64,000 nt of DNA from Bolinopsis microptera (lineage: Eukaryota; Ctenophora; Tentaculata; Lobata; Bolinopsidae), in the NCBI RefSeq assembly GCF_026151205.1, contig NC_087075.1, positions 13,004,303-13,068,302 of the forward strand, given 5' to 3'. The notes under the pieces are model-generated. The model had not been told where the DNA came from. It did no database searches and saw nothing but the letters and a program-made list of their open reading frames with translations. Positions 22,201 through 52,136 of this stretch are shown here, piece by piece; the stretch's first letter is position 1, and each line of letters starts with the position of its first letter. Made by a program: the position numbers and the translations under genes.

Positions 22201-25188
22201 GATGGTAACTTTGTGGTTGCTTATTAACTAGTAACCATGGTAACTTTGTGGTTGCTTAGTAACTAGTAACCATGGTAACTTTGTGGTTACTTAGTAACTA
22301 GTAACGATGGTAACTTTGTGGTTGCTTAGTAACTAGTAACGATGGTAACTTTGTGGTTGCTTAGTAACTAGTAACCATGGTAACTTTGTGGTTGCTTAGT
22401 AACTAGTAACCATGGTAACTTTGTGGTTGCTTAGTAACTAGTAACGATGGTAACTTTGTGGTTGCTTAGTAACTAGTAACCATGATAACTTTGTGGTTGC
22501 TTAGTAACTAGTAACCATGGTAACTTTGTGGTTGCTTAGTAACTAGTAACGATGGTAACTTTGTGGTTGCTTAGTAACTAGTAACCATGGTAACTTTGTG
22601 GTTGCTTAGTAACTAGTAACCATGGTAACTTTGTGGTTGCTTTGTAACTAGTAACGATGGTAACTTTGTGGTTGCTTAGTAACTAGTAACGATGGTAACT
22701 TTGTGGTTGCTTCACGATACCCCGGTCCGATCTTCACGACCACCGTGGTAACGTTTAGCCCTTTTATAGGCGTTCCATTATAAAACACATCTTAAGGTAG
22801 GTAGTTATTAAAACTTTAAAATATTCAATATAATGATATAGATAATATATATACATATCTGCCAGGCATTTAAATATATTTTGCAATAGAAGATGGTGTG
22901 TAGCCAGTATCCACTTTCCAGGCTCTTTAACATGATGTGTAGTTATCCACTATCCAGGCTCTTTAACATGATGTGTAGTTATCCACTATACAGGCTCTTT
23001 AACATGATGTGTAGTTATCCACTATCCAGGCTCTTTAACATGATGTGTAGTTATCCACTATACAGGCTCTTTAACATGATGTGTAGTTATCCACTATCCA
23101 GGCTCTTTAACATGATGTGTAGTTATCCACTATACAGGCTCTTTAACATGATGTGTAGTTATCCACTATCCAGGCTCTTTAACATGATGTGTAGTTATCC
23201 ACTATCCAGGCTCTTTAACATGATGTGTAGTTATCCACTATCCAGGCTCTTTAACATGATGTGTAGTTATCCACTATCCAGGCTCTTTAACATGATGTGT
23301 AGTTATCCACTATCCAGGCACATGTTTTATGTGTACCAGACAAAATAGTTGTGAGTTTTAAATGTTTGTTTCTTATAATATCCCGTTTCAATTTATGGCC
23401 CAACTATTCCTGCGGATACCACAACGTATATGATCACAATAGAAAAGCGCCAAACTTTCATATTATCCCAAATCCATATTTGCAAAAACAAATGTGTGGC
23501 ACGACAATGTTATTATATTTCCAAATGCTGAGAGAAATTACTTTTCCAGTTATTATCAGATTTAAATAAGATAATAGTATTTGGTTTATTTCAAATTAAA
23601 TATCTACTAATTATCAAAATTCAAATTAAATATTTACTAATTATCTAATAATAGTAGAAATAATCTACTAATTATCTAAATAATTGTGCTGCATAAAACT
23701 TGATTTTATCTATCTATCCATTTGATATTTCATTAAGTTTGGTTATATATATATATATAATATATATATAGTATAGTTAACAATGTTAACATAGTTAACA
23801 ATGTTAACAATGTTAACAATGTTAACAATGTTAACAATGTTAACAATGTTAACATAGTTAACATAGTTAACAATGTTAACAATATGTTGTGTTCAGGTGG
23901 ATCGCGGGAAGGTAAGCGGCAGGACAGTATACTCATCCCCTCTAGACTAGACATCACTAAACTGGGCAAGGACACTGTCAAGGGCAGCCAAAGTAAGTAC
24001 TACTAAGCACTGAAATGGTACGAAATACATTTCCTTGATCGGGTGCATCCTTTAAATTATAATGTTATTGTTCTTTCCAGATAAATCTGGAGATATTTGT
24101 GTAAATACTACATTAAGTAATAATAGCAAGGATTTTTAGAAGTCTTAAACCAAAACCCGAAAATTTACTTTGCCAAGATTGTCATAATATATAATAATGT
24201 ATCTATAAAATACATAAACTATATAAATACTCTTGGGTAATTCAATAAAATTAGGTCAGATCTTTCTCTTATATCTTTATGTATATCTTGTTCCTGTTTA
24301 GAAAAGAACAATCAGACCATAAAAGGCAAATGAACTGGACTGTATTTAATAAAGAGGCTCCATGCTTTGACAAAACAGCACGTAATCACAGCCAACAACC
24401 TGGAGACACAATTTATTGAATATTTCCGGAAAATTCAGCCCTTTCTTTAAATTTGCCACCTGCCGAGTAGTGCCGATTGTACAGGACTGCTCGAATTTTT
24501 AGATTTTACTAGGACACTCAAAAATGTGTTTTTTTAATAGTGACACATCGATCAGCCTGCTGAATTGACCGATGAAGTCCCACAGTCACTGTCACGTGTC
24601 AAAACACCAGTAATTAGCCTAATTAATTAATTAATTACTCCCCACAGGTAGCAGAGTATCAATACCGGACAGCAACACTCCGCCTGTACCCCACAACTTA
24701 CGTACTCGCACTAAAGGCCTCTACTCTTTACACGCAGTTATCTCCCATCTTGGTGCGTGGTTTGTTATATCGCCTTGGTACGGGATGTTATAGGATATTG
24801 AGAGGTTTATCACAGGGAATAATAAATAACATGTAGTTAAAATAGCATGTAGTTAAAACTTACCTTTTATACAAAGTCTGTCTCATCCAAAAATATTGAT
24901 ATTTGGCTAATTTATAGGTGTGTACGCCGGTGTACGTGATTTTAATTTGTTCGGTTCTCTAAAGATAAGTTACCACAGCTCAGCAACCACCAGCGTTACC
25001 ATAGCAACCCCTCAGGAGAATCCCGAGAGTGTGGCCACTACATCTGCGATGTCCGTGAGTCTGGTCAGTGGTACTTTTACGACGATGTAAACATGCACGT
25101 GATAGACCTGCACTACGTGCGCGCGCAGCGCAAGAACTCCTGTTACCTCTTCTTTTACCTGAAGGACGACAACCTGCTCGAAAGTTGA
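3746..25188 (+). CDS. USP37-like: USP37-like ubiquitin carboxyl-terminal hydrolase (about 18 exons)
   Basis: A cysteine protease that removes ubiquitin from proteins; vertebrate USP37 acts in the cell cycle and DNA replication. Exons read by eye: 3746-4012, 4184-4340, 4623-4830, 5059-5179, 5840-5927, 6684-6853 (6644 possible), 7148-7281, 8187-9297, 15553-15748, 15935-16032, 16285-16399, 16697-16768, 17700-17809, 21266-21407, 21785-21901, 23897-23992, 24648-24752, 25016-25188. Codon phases agree throughout and give ~1159 residues, against 979 in human USP37. Order: PH-like domain (~1-141), long low-complexity linker (~142-815), USP catalytic domain (~825-1159) with Cys, QQDAHEF and His boxes. 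The USP26/29/37 group is indicated by the PH-like start and by a VKN-ISEAT segment just before the QQDAHEF box. The ubiquitin-interacting-motif insert of vertebrate USP37 is not seen. Weakest point: the acceptor near 6644/6684. Confidence 0.85.
5228..5590. repeat. 20-bp minisatellite carrying CRE palindromes, ~18 copies
   Basis: Period-20 array of the unit ACCGCGTGACATGACGTCAT in a USP intron. Most units contain the perfect palindrome TGACGTCA, the consensus CREB/ATF cAMP-response element. Only a few single-base variants are visible (TTGACGTCA and TGTCGTCA), so the array is young or homogenised. Confidence 0.95.
5612..5672. repeat. Perfect 29-bp inverted repeat (hairpin)
   Basis: Arms 5612-5640 and 5644-5672 are exact reverse complements separated by three bases (ACT). 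The hairpin lies 20 bases after the CRE array, inside a USP intron, so the transcript could fold into a long stem. No flanking duplication is obvious. Confidence 0.92.
6140..6643. repeat. 22-bp minisatellite ending in a splice-acceptor-like TATCCTAG
   Basis: About 22 copies of a unit built on TATCCTAGTCTTGATAATAA. Variants replace TATCC by TATGC. Every unit carries CCTAG or GCTAG, and the last copy runs straight into coding sequence (TATCCTAG then GTGAAG at 6644), so the array may derive from the intron end. Confidence 0.92.
7453..8157. mobile_element. Non-autonomous hAT-like element, 705 bp
   Basis: Terminal inverted repeats begin CCCATATCCAAAAA at 7453 and end with the reverse complement at 8157. 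An 8-bp target duplication ACCACTCT flanks it at 7445-7452 and 8158-8165. Subterminal sequence (AATTTCCTACATTCT) is also inverted at the two ends. It has no coding capacity. The 8-bp duplication suggests hAT-type transposition; the family name is inference. It sits in the USP intron just before the largest exon. Confidence 0.85.
8187..9297 (+). CDS. USP37-like: USP gene exon 8: large Ser/Asn/Asp-rich linker exon
   Basis: A 1111-bp exon between the acceptor TATTCCAG (8186) and the donor AAG|GTGAGT (9297). It encodes ~370 residues with a Ser/Thr-rich start (ASSTASSTASCK), several Arg/Lys-rich patches and a strongly acidic end (EELGDLGDLSDSS-like). No folded domain is recognised; it probably serves as a disordered spacer with phosphorylation sites between the PH-like domain and the protease. 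The Asn/Gly-rich patch at 8867-8908 is encoded by GGTAACCATAGCAACC-type sequence, the same motif seen in non-coding repeats elsewhere in the window. Confidence 0.8.
9298..9808. other. Start of the 6.2-kb USP intron 8
   Basis: Non-coding. Nothing recognised before the inverted-repeat element that starts at 9809, beyond ordinary AT-rich intron sequence. Confidence 0.4.
10154..10199. repeat. Homopolymer of 46 G
   Basis: Uninterrupted guanines followed by TCCAACCCGATTTCC, which resembles the G-run plus TCCAAC terminus of the enclosing element at 9809. It may mark an internal or nested copy of that terminus. Its length is prone to assembly error. Confidence 0.85.
10676..11900. repeat. 1.2-kb CCT/TCC pyrimidine tract
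   Basis: Almost pure pyrimidine on the plus strand, made of TCC, CTC and CTT triplets broken by CAGTCC. Such homopurine-homopyrimidine mirror tracts can form triplex (H-DNA). Proline/Leu-rich open frames within it are artefacts of composition. Confidence 0.9.
12015..12431 (+). other. Unassigned 138-codon ORF inside the 9809-13133 element
   Basis: An ATG-initiated frame with an acidic start (DDDDREEAE, then DDDDEMD) and a mixed-composition remainder (GRWYHVDTAAEKFMND). Its composition is protein-like, unlike the simple-sequence ORFs nearby, but I recognise no family and see no donor or acceptor linking it to the USP gene. It could be a captured host fragment or a remnant of an element-encoded protein. 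Confidence 0.3.
13200..13794. other. Intron sequence between element and minisatellite
   Basis: Contains four or five short copies of ACAATATACAT at 13247-13340. No gene is seen in the remainder. Confidence 0.4.
13795..15552. repeat. 33-bp minisatellite, ~1.75 kb, abutting a USP splice acceptor
   Basis: Roughly 50 copies of a unit like TAGTAACCTAGTAACCCC joined to TCCCTCAGCGACCCC, mostly 33 bp with irregular 8-bp additions. Every unit holds a pyrimidine-CAG that looks like a 3' splice site, and the array ends exactly at the acceptor CCTCCCTCAG of the exon at 15553. Because 33 is a multiple of three, stretches read as TPSNLVTPSSV repeats, but the irregular units break the frame. Confidence 0.93.
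15553..16399 (+). CDS. USP37-like: USP gene exons 9-11: linker end and catalytic Cys box
   Basis: Exons 15553-15748 (charged linker), 15935-16032 and 16285-16399, with phases 0/1, 1/0 and 0/1. The second encodes GFINLGNTCYMNCVLQ, the USP Cys box; the nucleophile codon is 16009-16011 (about residue 843). The third (CVLTVPSFNTLL) continues the first catalytic helix. Poly-C runs at 15874-15911 lie in the intron just before the Cys-box exon; a proline-rich frame through them is in phase with that exon, so read-through inclusion cannot be excluded. Confidence 0.9.
16697..17809 (+). CDS. USP37-like: USP gene exons 12-13: QQDAHEF box
   Basis: Exons 16697-16768 (AKEKRELLVKVKNLISEA) and 17700-17809 (GSKQQDAHEFLGKFLDVL). 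The KVKN-ISEAT helix followed at once by QQDAHEF is the arrangement seen in USP37. The second exon ends FQCE with donor GAG|GTAAGA. The intron between them ends in an AATAATAACC array (about 17350-17690) that runs up to the acceptor. Confidence 0.9.
17350..17690. repeat. AATAATAACC / AATATTAACC array
   Basis: Decamer-like tandem array upstream of the QQDAHEF exon acceptor. The Tyr/Leu-rich frames on the other strand are composition artefacts. Confidence 0.9.
18127..18749. repeat. GTGTACT minisatellite, left half
   Basis: Array of GTGTACTGT units with higher-order variants (GTGCAGTATGTACTGTGTG blocks) in the USP intron. It is the same array as 19862-20330, split by an inserted element. Long Cys/Val/Leu and His/Thr frames on both strands are artefacts. 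Confidence 0.92.
18750..19861. mobile_element. 1.1-kb inverted-repeat element inside the GTGTACT array
   Basis: Termini CACAGTGGGCCA at 18750 and its reverse complement ending at 19861. TACTG flanks both sides (18745-18749, 19862-19866), though the repeated target makes the duplication ambiguous. The interior is AT-rich with no ORF. Probably a non-autonomous DNA transposon that jumped into the array. Confidence 0.65.
19862..20330. repeat. GTGTACT minisatellite, right half
   Basis: Continuation of the array at 18127-18749, with extra GTGTATTATGTGTACTG variants. Confidence 0.9.
20340..20990. mobile_element. Dispersed repeat, family copy 1
   Basis: Begins CAGAATTTGGCCGCCAAATT and ends near GGGTCCGGGACCCC plus ~90 bp. 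The same sequence occurs at 42833-43770, and a short piece at 24850-24915 (ATCCAAAAATATTGATATTT). The three places define an interspersed, non-coding family of unknown class. Confidence 0.7.
21266..21901 (+). CDS. USP37-like: USP gene exons 14-15: zinc-ribbon region
   Basis: Exons 21266-21407 and 21785-21901. The first has LRCVGCRSGGQKTEKYYDFS and the second ELKCSSCGHDTAQVQHRFSQ then LPQALVLHVQRYAF, the standard USP layout of two CxxC pairs (Cys-x2-Cys in each) followed by the strand preceding the ubiquitin tail groove. All four zinc cysteines are present. After the donor at 21902 there are two decayed repeats of the exon end (CTTTATTGCGCAGTGAGTAA and CTTTATCGTGCAG), a weak example of junction duplication. 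Confidence 0.9.
22140..22712. repeat. 35-bp minisatellite, ~16 copies
   Basis: Unit TTTGTGGTTGCTTAGTAACT joined to AGTAACGATGGTAAC in a USP intron. Variants differ at one position (ACGATGG, ACCATGG). Units contain GTAACCATGGTAAC-type palindromes. Confidence 0.95.
22905..23320. repeat. 36-bp minisatellite, ~11 copies
   Basis: Unit CTATCCAGGCTCTTTAACAT plus GATGTGTAGTTATCCA. Because 36 is a multiple of three, one frame stays open for 151 codons; this is not a gene. Confidence 0.95.
23755..23888. repeat. GTTAACAAT array
   Basis: Nonamer-type array (GTTAACAAT, with GTTAACATA) directly upstream of the acceptor TTGTGTTCAG at 23896. Confidence 0.9.
23897..25188 (+). CDS. USP37-like: USP gene exons 16-18: end of catalytic domain with His box
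   Basis: Exons 23897-23992, 24648-24752 and 25016-25188, all phase 1. The last begins after CCCCTCAG and reads GESRECGHYICDV; the catalytic His codon is 25036-25038 and an acidic partner lies in WYFYDDVNM. The protein ends FFYLKDDNLLES then TGA at 25186-25188. The join YSLHAVISHLG-GESREC fits the family spacing; an earlier acceptor at 24964 is also in phase and would add 17 residues. Only ~45 residues lie between the zinc-ribbon strand and YSLHAVISH, so the long insert with ubiquitin-interacting motifs of vertebrate USP37 is absent or unrecognised. Confidence 0.88.
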
Positions 25189-26843
25189 AATATATATTTA
25201 TATAAAATATATATTTATAAAATATCGATCACGTTTTTTAGACTTTGATGGTATTTTTTAGGATATTCCAGGTTTCAGAGGCCTACATCTAGTCTATTCC
25301 CTAGTTTTAGATGTTGATGGCTGCACTTAAATGCTTGCATTTGACAATGTACCCGAGTGAAAATAATTTTAAAAGAGTTAAAATGAGAAAGAGTCATGAA
25401 GTATTGAAATCTGTCTACCCGTTTGCTGATGAAAAAATAATCGTTTCTGGTGATATCATATAATACTTTTCTGGTGCCCCTTCCCTCACAAATTGCAATG
25501 CAAGCTTACTTTAAGTTTTTTATGAGATGATCGACTTTTAACTTGTCATAAATCTTATTTTACTAAATGTAACTTATTTTATACGTAGTGTGTTAGATAT
25601 GATTAATATAATTCATAGAGAGCTTTAATTATAATTGATGGGTCTCTTTATCTTTGATCGCCCATTTCTAAAAGTTGCTGATTTGCTCATACTTGATCTT
25701 AATTCAGAGTATTTTATTTTGTGCTAATTTGCCTTATTGGGATACATGTAATTACTTTTTGTTAATGTTATTACAAAATCGTTAAAGTTTATCTCGTTAA
25801 TTCTACAAGGAGCAGTTAATTTTCAGTGTGCGAAACCTCCGTCACTGTCGAAAGGGTCTTCATTAGAGTCACGCCGGAACGCGCAGTTGTGCTAGTGTTA
25901 TGGGGACTATGTTCGGCGATCAAAGGTTTCCACTCAAATCGAGCACGTACCGTATTTTCACGTGATTTTGGAATTTAACATCGCGTGACCAGTAAAAACA
26001 ATGATGATCGAAGGCCCTGGCGACGTAGCATCACACACCCACAAACATCGTACCGCCTCCCAAAGCACGCATCAAATAGTCTGTTGAACCGTAAAAAGGA
26101 AAGTTGGTTGATATGGGACTCTTTCTGGTGGAGAAAACAATCAGGTTAAACAATCCTACGATGTTGTGATCATATTCCCGAAAACGGAAAATACAGAACA
26201 ACTTCCAGAGTTAAGTTTGATTGGTTAATCGAGGAGAGTATTCTGAAGTGTTGTTTCATCCTTGCTGCAATACTTGTGCCTTAATATCACCTATTTATTA
26301 AATTCTAGAATCTGGGCCTTGAATCGAGGGACCATGTGCTACATGTAGAATTTTACACCTTTTTTACGGACAAATAAAAACGTCATTTTCTGCAGCACAT
26401 GATTTATCTCGGTCAGGGTCGATGGTATTAAACTAGTTTTGTGTACAAATTTTAGAATTTACTGTTTGACTTATTGACGAATCTTGGTAAGGTGAAAATT
26501 TAACATAGCAATTTTCCGACAGAATCGTCCACAATAATATAATATTTACTTAAAGGTTTACAGCTCACAACTCAACGATAGAAGTAATTACTGTATAGTC
26601 AATAGTGCACTGATTTAAAATTGACGGTTGAGATCAGATATATTACACGATTTTTACACGATTAGAAAATTTATTTGTTATACTGGAATAACAACAATTT
26701 TCAAACCTTAGCACTTAGATTTTCTTCTCGACAAAATAACGTTACTGTTACAGCACTGTTAACAATGAACAGATTAACTGTTAATACATCTCGTCCGTTG
26801 ACAATGAACCGCTTCATCGTTCATGCGTCAACTTATCAATCCT
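25189..26843. other. Spacer downstream of the USP gene
   Basis: USP 3' untranslated region followed by AT-rich spacer. I find no gene, no clear AATAAA close to the stop codon and no repeat of note. The missing first exon(s) of the anoctamin gene must lie somewhere between here and 29566. Confidence 0.35.
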
Positions 26844-26851
26844 CCCAGCTG

Positions 26852-27192
26852 CAGTGGCGTAACTTAGTATATAGTATAGGGCCCCGCAGACCCCGCTGTG
26901 TGGGGGGGGGGGGCGCCGTATAAGGGGGGCGCAATTTTCCTGAATTTTAGGCCCTTTCACTGAAAAAACGCCTTGTTTGTGTATTTCCCTGTCCAATTTA
27001 GCGTTCGGTCGACGCTAAAAATATATTTGGGGTACCCTTTTTTGCTTCAGGGGGCGCAAAAAGCTGTAGGGGGGCGAGAAAAAAGTACCCGACCTTTTTT
27101 CTTTTTTTTTTTTTTTTTAGGGACAAAAAATTTTAGGGGGGGCGCTTTTCGTCACTGAGTGGGGGGCGCCAACAGGCAAAGTTACGCCACTG
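26852..27192. mobile_element. hAT-like MITE, 341 bp
   Basis: Termini CAGTGGCGTAACTT and AAGTTACGCCACTG, with an exact 8-bp target duplication CCCAGCTG at 26844-26851 and 27193-27200. The interior has G-rich blocks and a T run at ~27097-27118, with no ORF. CAGTGG-type ends and 8-bp duplications are typical of hAT elements. Confidence 0.9.
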
Positions 27193-27445
27193 CCCAGCTG
27201 TACTATAGCAGAGGAAGATAATTATTGATTATACTTTCAATTTCAACGCTAGCAGGGCTCGATAATGCCACCTGCTCACTACTCAGATTAACTGACTGCT
27301 TACAGGCATGGACAAGTTCAAAATGAAGATATTACCCAGATTTACTGATTTTGAACATGAAGTTAAACTTAAAGTTAGATTTATCACGTGGTACAAGTAT
27401 TAGGATTGGCATTGCTGTACCACTATTAAATATGTACAGTAATAC

Positions 27446-27494
27446 CCAGTGGCGTAGGGGGAGCCGGGGGGAGGGGCAACTTTACGCCACTGCA
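27446..27494. mobile_element. Tiny deleted relative of the 26852 MITE
   Basis: 49 bp bounded by CAGTGGCGTA and TACGCCACTG, the same termini as the MITE at 26852-27192, with most of the interior lost. Confidence 0.6.
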
Positions 27495-27727
27495 GGGTAA
27501 ATGTTATCGCTCCTACTAAATCGCTCGCCCAAATTTTAAGAAAATTCTTGTAAGAAGGCCCTTTAGGCATGACAGTGATCTAGATCAGTGTATTTTTGGA
27601 CCGTGGACGCTGATTCCGAATCACCCCCCATGACGTAGGGTTAAAATGCTTCCCTGGAGAGTTATGGGCAAAAAACCGTTTTGGTCACGTGACAGGCTAG
27701 TAAAACGTGAATTCGATTATTTAGGGC

Positions 27728-27812
27728 TCGGGTTCCGGTTAGGGTTAGGGTTGTGGTTAAGATTATGGATAGCTTCGGGGTTAGGGTTAGGGTTGGGATT
27801 AGGGTTTATGTA
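27728..27812. repeat. Degenerate interstitial TTAGGG repeats
   Basis: Two clusters, GGTTAGGGTTAGGGTTGTGG and GGGTTAGGGTTAGGGTTGGG followed by ATTAGGG, separated by ~25 bp. This is the metazoan telomere motif at an internal site. Confidence 0.8.
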
Positions 27813-27892
27813 AAACCGTTTTGTACGGCTGCAAAACCAAAAAAACCAAAGTCACGTGAAATTTTTGGGCGAGCGATTTAGTAAGAGCCAAA

Positions 27893-27998
27893 TGTAATAC
27901 CCCGATTTACCGCGGAGTTCGAGAGAAAGAAGCCGCGTTAAATCGGGGTTTGGTCCTATTTGGAGGAAGAAAACGGCCGCGTTCGGGGTTTTACTGTA
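27893..27998. mobile_element. Fragment of the CAGTAAAACCCCG inverted-repeat family
   Basis: Starts TAATACCCCGATTTACCGCG and ends CGGGGTTTTACTGTATAA. The same family is seen at 35946-36184. Pogo/Tigger-like termini with TA flanks are suggested, not proven. Confidence 0.6.
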
Positions 27999-28093
27999 TA
28001 ATATGTCAGTATAGATATTGGGACGGCCAAGTCATTATCAGGGGTCCCACGGAGATCAGATCATGTCACCAATGAGTAACGTAAGCAGGATTA

Positions 28094-28488
28094 TCTTATC
28101 TTATCTTATGAGGATTCGTTGCGACGCAACAAGGCCATCGAATGAGTCGACCACCTTTGTTATTTTACTTCGGCATTACCTGCATTACAATGTAAACCAG
28201 CACTTTCAAGGAAGAGCTTTACAAGAAGCCGAAGGATCGTTCCTAAGGCCAGCAACGGTTAAGGCACTATGCCACACTTTCTTCGCCCACAGCTCCTCAT
28301 TTAACCCTCACACCCGATTTCTCGAGCATTCGGCTGAGTGAACCGTGGGGCTACATAGACCACTCGGGATCCTTAGCAGAGCGTCAACGACGCTCACCCC
28401 ACGACTAGGCAGGCAGTGGGATTCGAACTCGCAATCTTACGATTGCAAATCCGATGATCAACCAACTACGCTACCTGGCCGGTTTAAA
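28094..28488 (-). mobile_element. tRNA-derived SINE
   Basis: On the minus strand the head reads GGCCAGGTAGCGTAGTTGG, an RNA polymerase III A box (TAGCGTAGTTGG), followed ~40 bases later by a B box (GAGTTCGAATCC). The body is ~300 bp and ends in ATAAGATAAGATAAGATAA, a short-repeat tail. An 8-bp direct duplication CAGGATTA flanks the element (28086-28093 and 28489-28496). Anticodon and T stems do not pair properly, so it is not a working tRNA. Family not identified. Confidence 0.85.
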
Positions 28489-28496
28489 CAGGATTA

Positions 28497-29178
28497 AACA
28501 TAAATTTGTCAATGAGAGCCCTAACACTCACGTCTTGACTATTATATACATCAATAGAGAAGTAAATTAATAAATAATGTGCAAGAGTGTTCTTAAAATA
28601 AAAATAATTAAAATTTGACGTCGTCACATCTTTGTCGAAAGAGAAACAAGTGCGAATAAAGCTAATATTTATGAGCTTATAAAGTACGCAATACTCGCTT
28701 GAATTAGTTTTTGGCTAGTAGTAGTATAGTTCCTCTCTTTCTTACTATATTGCCTTCTGCGAAGCAAACTACCATTCGCAAATTTAGACTTCCTGCACTT
28801 TTATCAACTGCAGGTCAATATCTGCAAATGTTCAAATTAAGCAGTAGTATTTCACAGTAAATTCTAGTCTTGAAGATTAACCTCACTCCATCACTGACAC
28901 GGTTGTTTCTCTTTACTATACCTATTATAAAACTATACCTAATGTACCTTACTTACTGAACGTTTTCCTCGAGACTCGGTTAGTATTTTAACTCCTTCAA
29001 CTCCTTAACTTTTGTGTTACACTGCAAAAAGGTTTCCATAAATATGATCTTAGCCTTATTTGATTTATAATTTGATTATTATATTGCTTGATTAATAACA
29101 GTATGATAATTCTGTTGGACAATTATAAATCTGCTTCTATCTGTACTGGGAGAAGGTAGTCGGAATTTTGTCGGAAAT
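28497..29178. other. Spacer upstream of anoctamin exons
   Basis: AT-rich; nothing recognised. It is a candidate location for the anoctamin promoter or first exon, but I cannot point to one. Confidence 0.3.
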
Positions 29179-29382
29179 TTTTCTATACTATACTATACTA
29201 TACTATACTATACTATACTATACTATACTATACTATACTATACTATACTATACTATACTATACTATACTATACTATACTATACTATACTATACTATACAG
29301 CTATACTATACTATATTATACTATACTATACTATACTATACTATACTATACTATACTATACTATACTATACTATACTATACT
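29179..29382. repeat. CTATA pentanucleotide array
   Basis: About 40 copies of CTATA with a single interruption (CAGCTATAC) near 29297. Confidence 0.97.
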
Positions 29383-29566
29383 AATAATCTCAAGATACTA
29401 TACTATGTATAACATGGTGCTACTTCCTTTATCTGCACTATAACAGTGCTAACAGTGCTCAACTTGATGTCAAGGAGCAAATCATAAAAATTGTTTCGTT
29501 TGCTCTATACTATGTATGTATTTAAATGAATATGTTCTTACCTAGCGATTGCATTTCATGTTTCAG

Positions 29567-50716
<21,150 letters not shown>

Positions 50717-50837
50717 GTTTGTATTTTAACTACCGGTACCATCAAATGGGATCTTGTTGCCATGGAAATGACTATGGATTATGAAGGACAACTAAAACCA
50801 ATCGAATGTCCGAATTGTTAGCTTTCTGTATTAATAT

Positions 50838-50888
50838 TTTGATAGTTGGGGACGAAGTGAGACTCTCACATCGTCCCCAACTATCAAA
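50838..50888. repeat. 25-bp inverted repeat in anoctamin 3' UTR
   Basis: TTTGATAGTTGGGGACGAAG plus TGAGA pairs with its reverse complement across a 1-base loop, with one mismatch. It lies between the stop codon and the polyadenylation signal, so the mRNA would carry a stable hairpin. Confidence 0.88.
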
Positions 50889-50916
50889 TTGTATGATTGA
50901 CCCACTTATAAGAGCG

Positions 50917-50922
50917 AATAAA
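50917..50922 (+). terminator. Polyadenylation signal AATAAA of the anoctamin gene
   Basis: AATAAA 201 bases after the stop codon, in AT-rich sequence; the nearest good match downstream of the gene. Confidence 0.6.
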
Positions 50923-50974
50923 GATTAATACTATTAAGATGAAATAGCTTTTGATTTGTAGAGTGGAGACTATT

Positions 50975-51415
50975 TATGATTGATTTTATTGAGACTCTGA
51001 TTCTGTGACATTGGGAAATTAAATTTTTGTTTCTGTGGACATTTTGGTAACCTGGTAACCTGGTAACCTGGTTACCTGGTTACCTGGTTACCTGGTAATC
51101 TGGTAATCTGGTAACATGGTAACATGGTAACCTGGTAACCTGGTAACCTGGTAACCTGGTAACTATTTATAATTGATTTTATTGAGACTCTGATCCTGTG
51201 ACAATGGGGATATTAATTTTTGTTTCCGTGGACATTTTGGTAACCTGGTAACCGGGTAACCTGGTGACCTTGTAACCTGGTAACCTGGTAACATGGTAAC
51301 CTGGTAACCTGGTAACCTGGTAACCTGGTAACCTGGTAACTATTTATAATTGATTTTATTGAGACTCTGATCCTGTGACAATGGGGTTATTAATTTTTTT
51401 CTGTGGACATTTTGA
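50975..51415. repeat. Three ~165-bp direct repeats with GGTAACCT cores
   Basis: Blocks containing TTTATTGAGACTCTGAT, CTGTGACA and TGTGGACATTTTGGTAACC recur at ~50985, 51178 and 51357, separated by GGTAACCT octamers. Confidence 0.85.
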
Positions 51416-52136
51416 CTTTATATAAAGCTTATGCACCTGTAAGACTTTCTGATAAACTTTGTTTTATTCTTAAGTTATAAAATGAATTCCTCCTTTATGG
51501 GGCCCTGCTCGTACATTTTTGCAGTGAAAATTATTATACTATAGCCTTACAGGGAAATTGTAAATACTCAATTTATTCCTATTTATAGTATTATTATTCA
51601 ATTCGTCCGGGAAATCAAATAATCAAATCGCTCTAATATGAAATAGTTACAATGGAAATTTGTTTTGATATCACGTGATACTGTGGTAGTAATAGTATGT
51701 AACAGGTAAATCAGTTATATAATTCCCGTTGGAAGCTTCCAGATTCTTATATTTACAATTGATTACAATCAGATAGATATGAATCACTCGCTAGGGTCAA
51801 TCAATAAATAAAACTTTATCAATTGTAGCAAAGATATGGTCGAGAATGTTGAATATGATCTGTATGATTCTAGAAAGATCCCTACCGTCGGATCAGAACA
51901 AGATATGAATTAACGTTGATAAAATCTAATACATGCAATTTCACCTAAAAGTTACCTGGGGACCCCAGGCTATTATGTTCATAAACGAATAAAGATTTGG
52001 CGGAATGACAGGTTGAGCGCGGCCCAGTAAACCTAAAATGTACCTTTAGTGATTTAAAATATTTCATCACTTAATTAAAATAAGGCCGGTAAAAGAATTA
52101 AACTTTCTTCGAATTCCACAACTTATAGCTGACTTA
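51416..52136. other. Spacer between anoctamin and pentraxin-like gene
   Basis: No gene seen. At 51955-52030 a fragment (GGGGACCCCAGGCTATTATG, GCCCAGTAAACC) resembles the interior of the MITE at 35946-36184. Confidence 0.5.

Noticed and set aside
22893-23348. 151-codon repeat ORF
   Set aside because: 36-bp minisatellite with a multiple-of-three period; no homology or splice context.
28417-28482. Functional tRNA gene on the minus strand
   Set aside because: A and B boxes are good but acceptor, anticodon and T stems do not pair, and the sequence continues into a SINE body with tail and target duplication.
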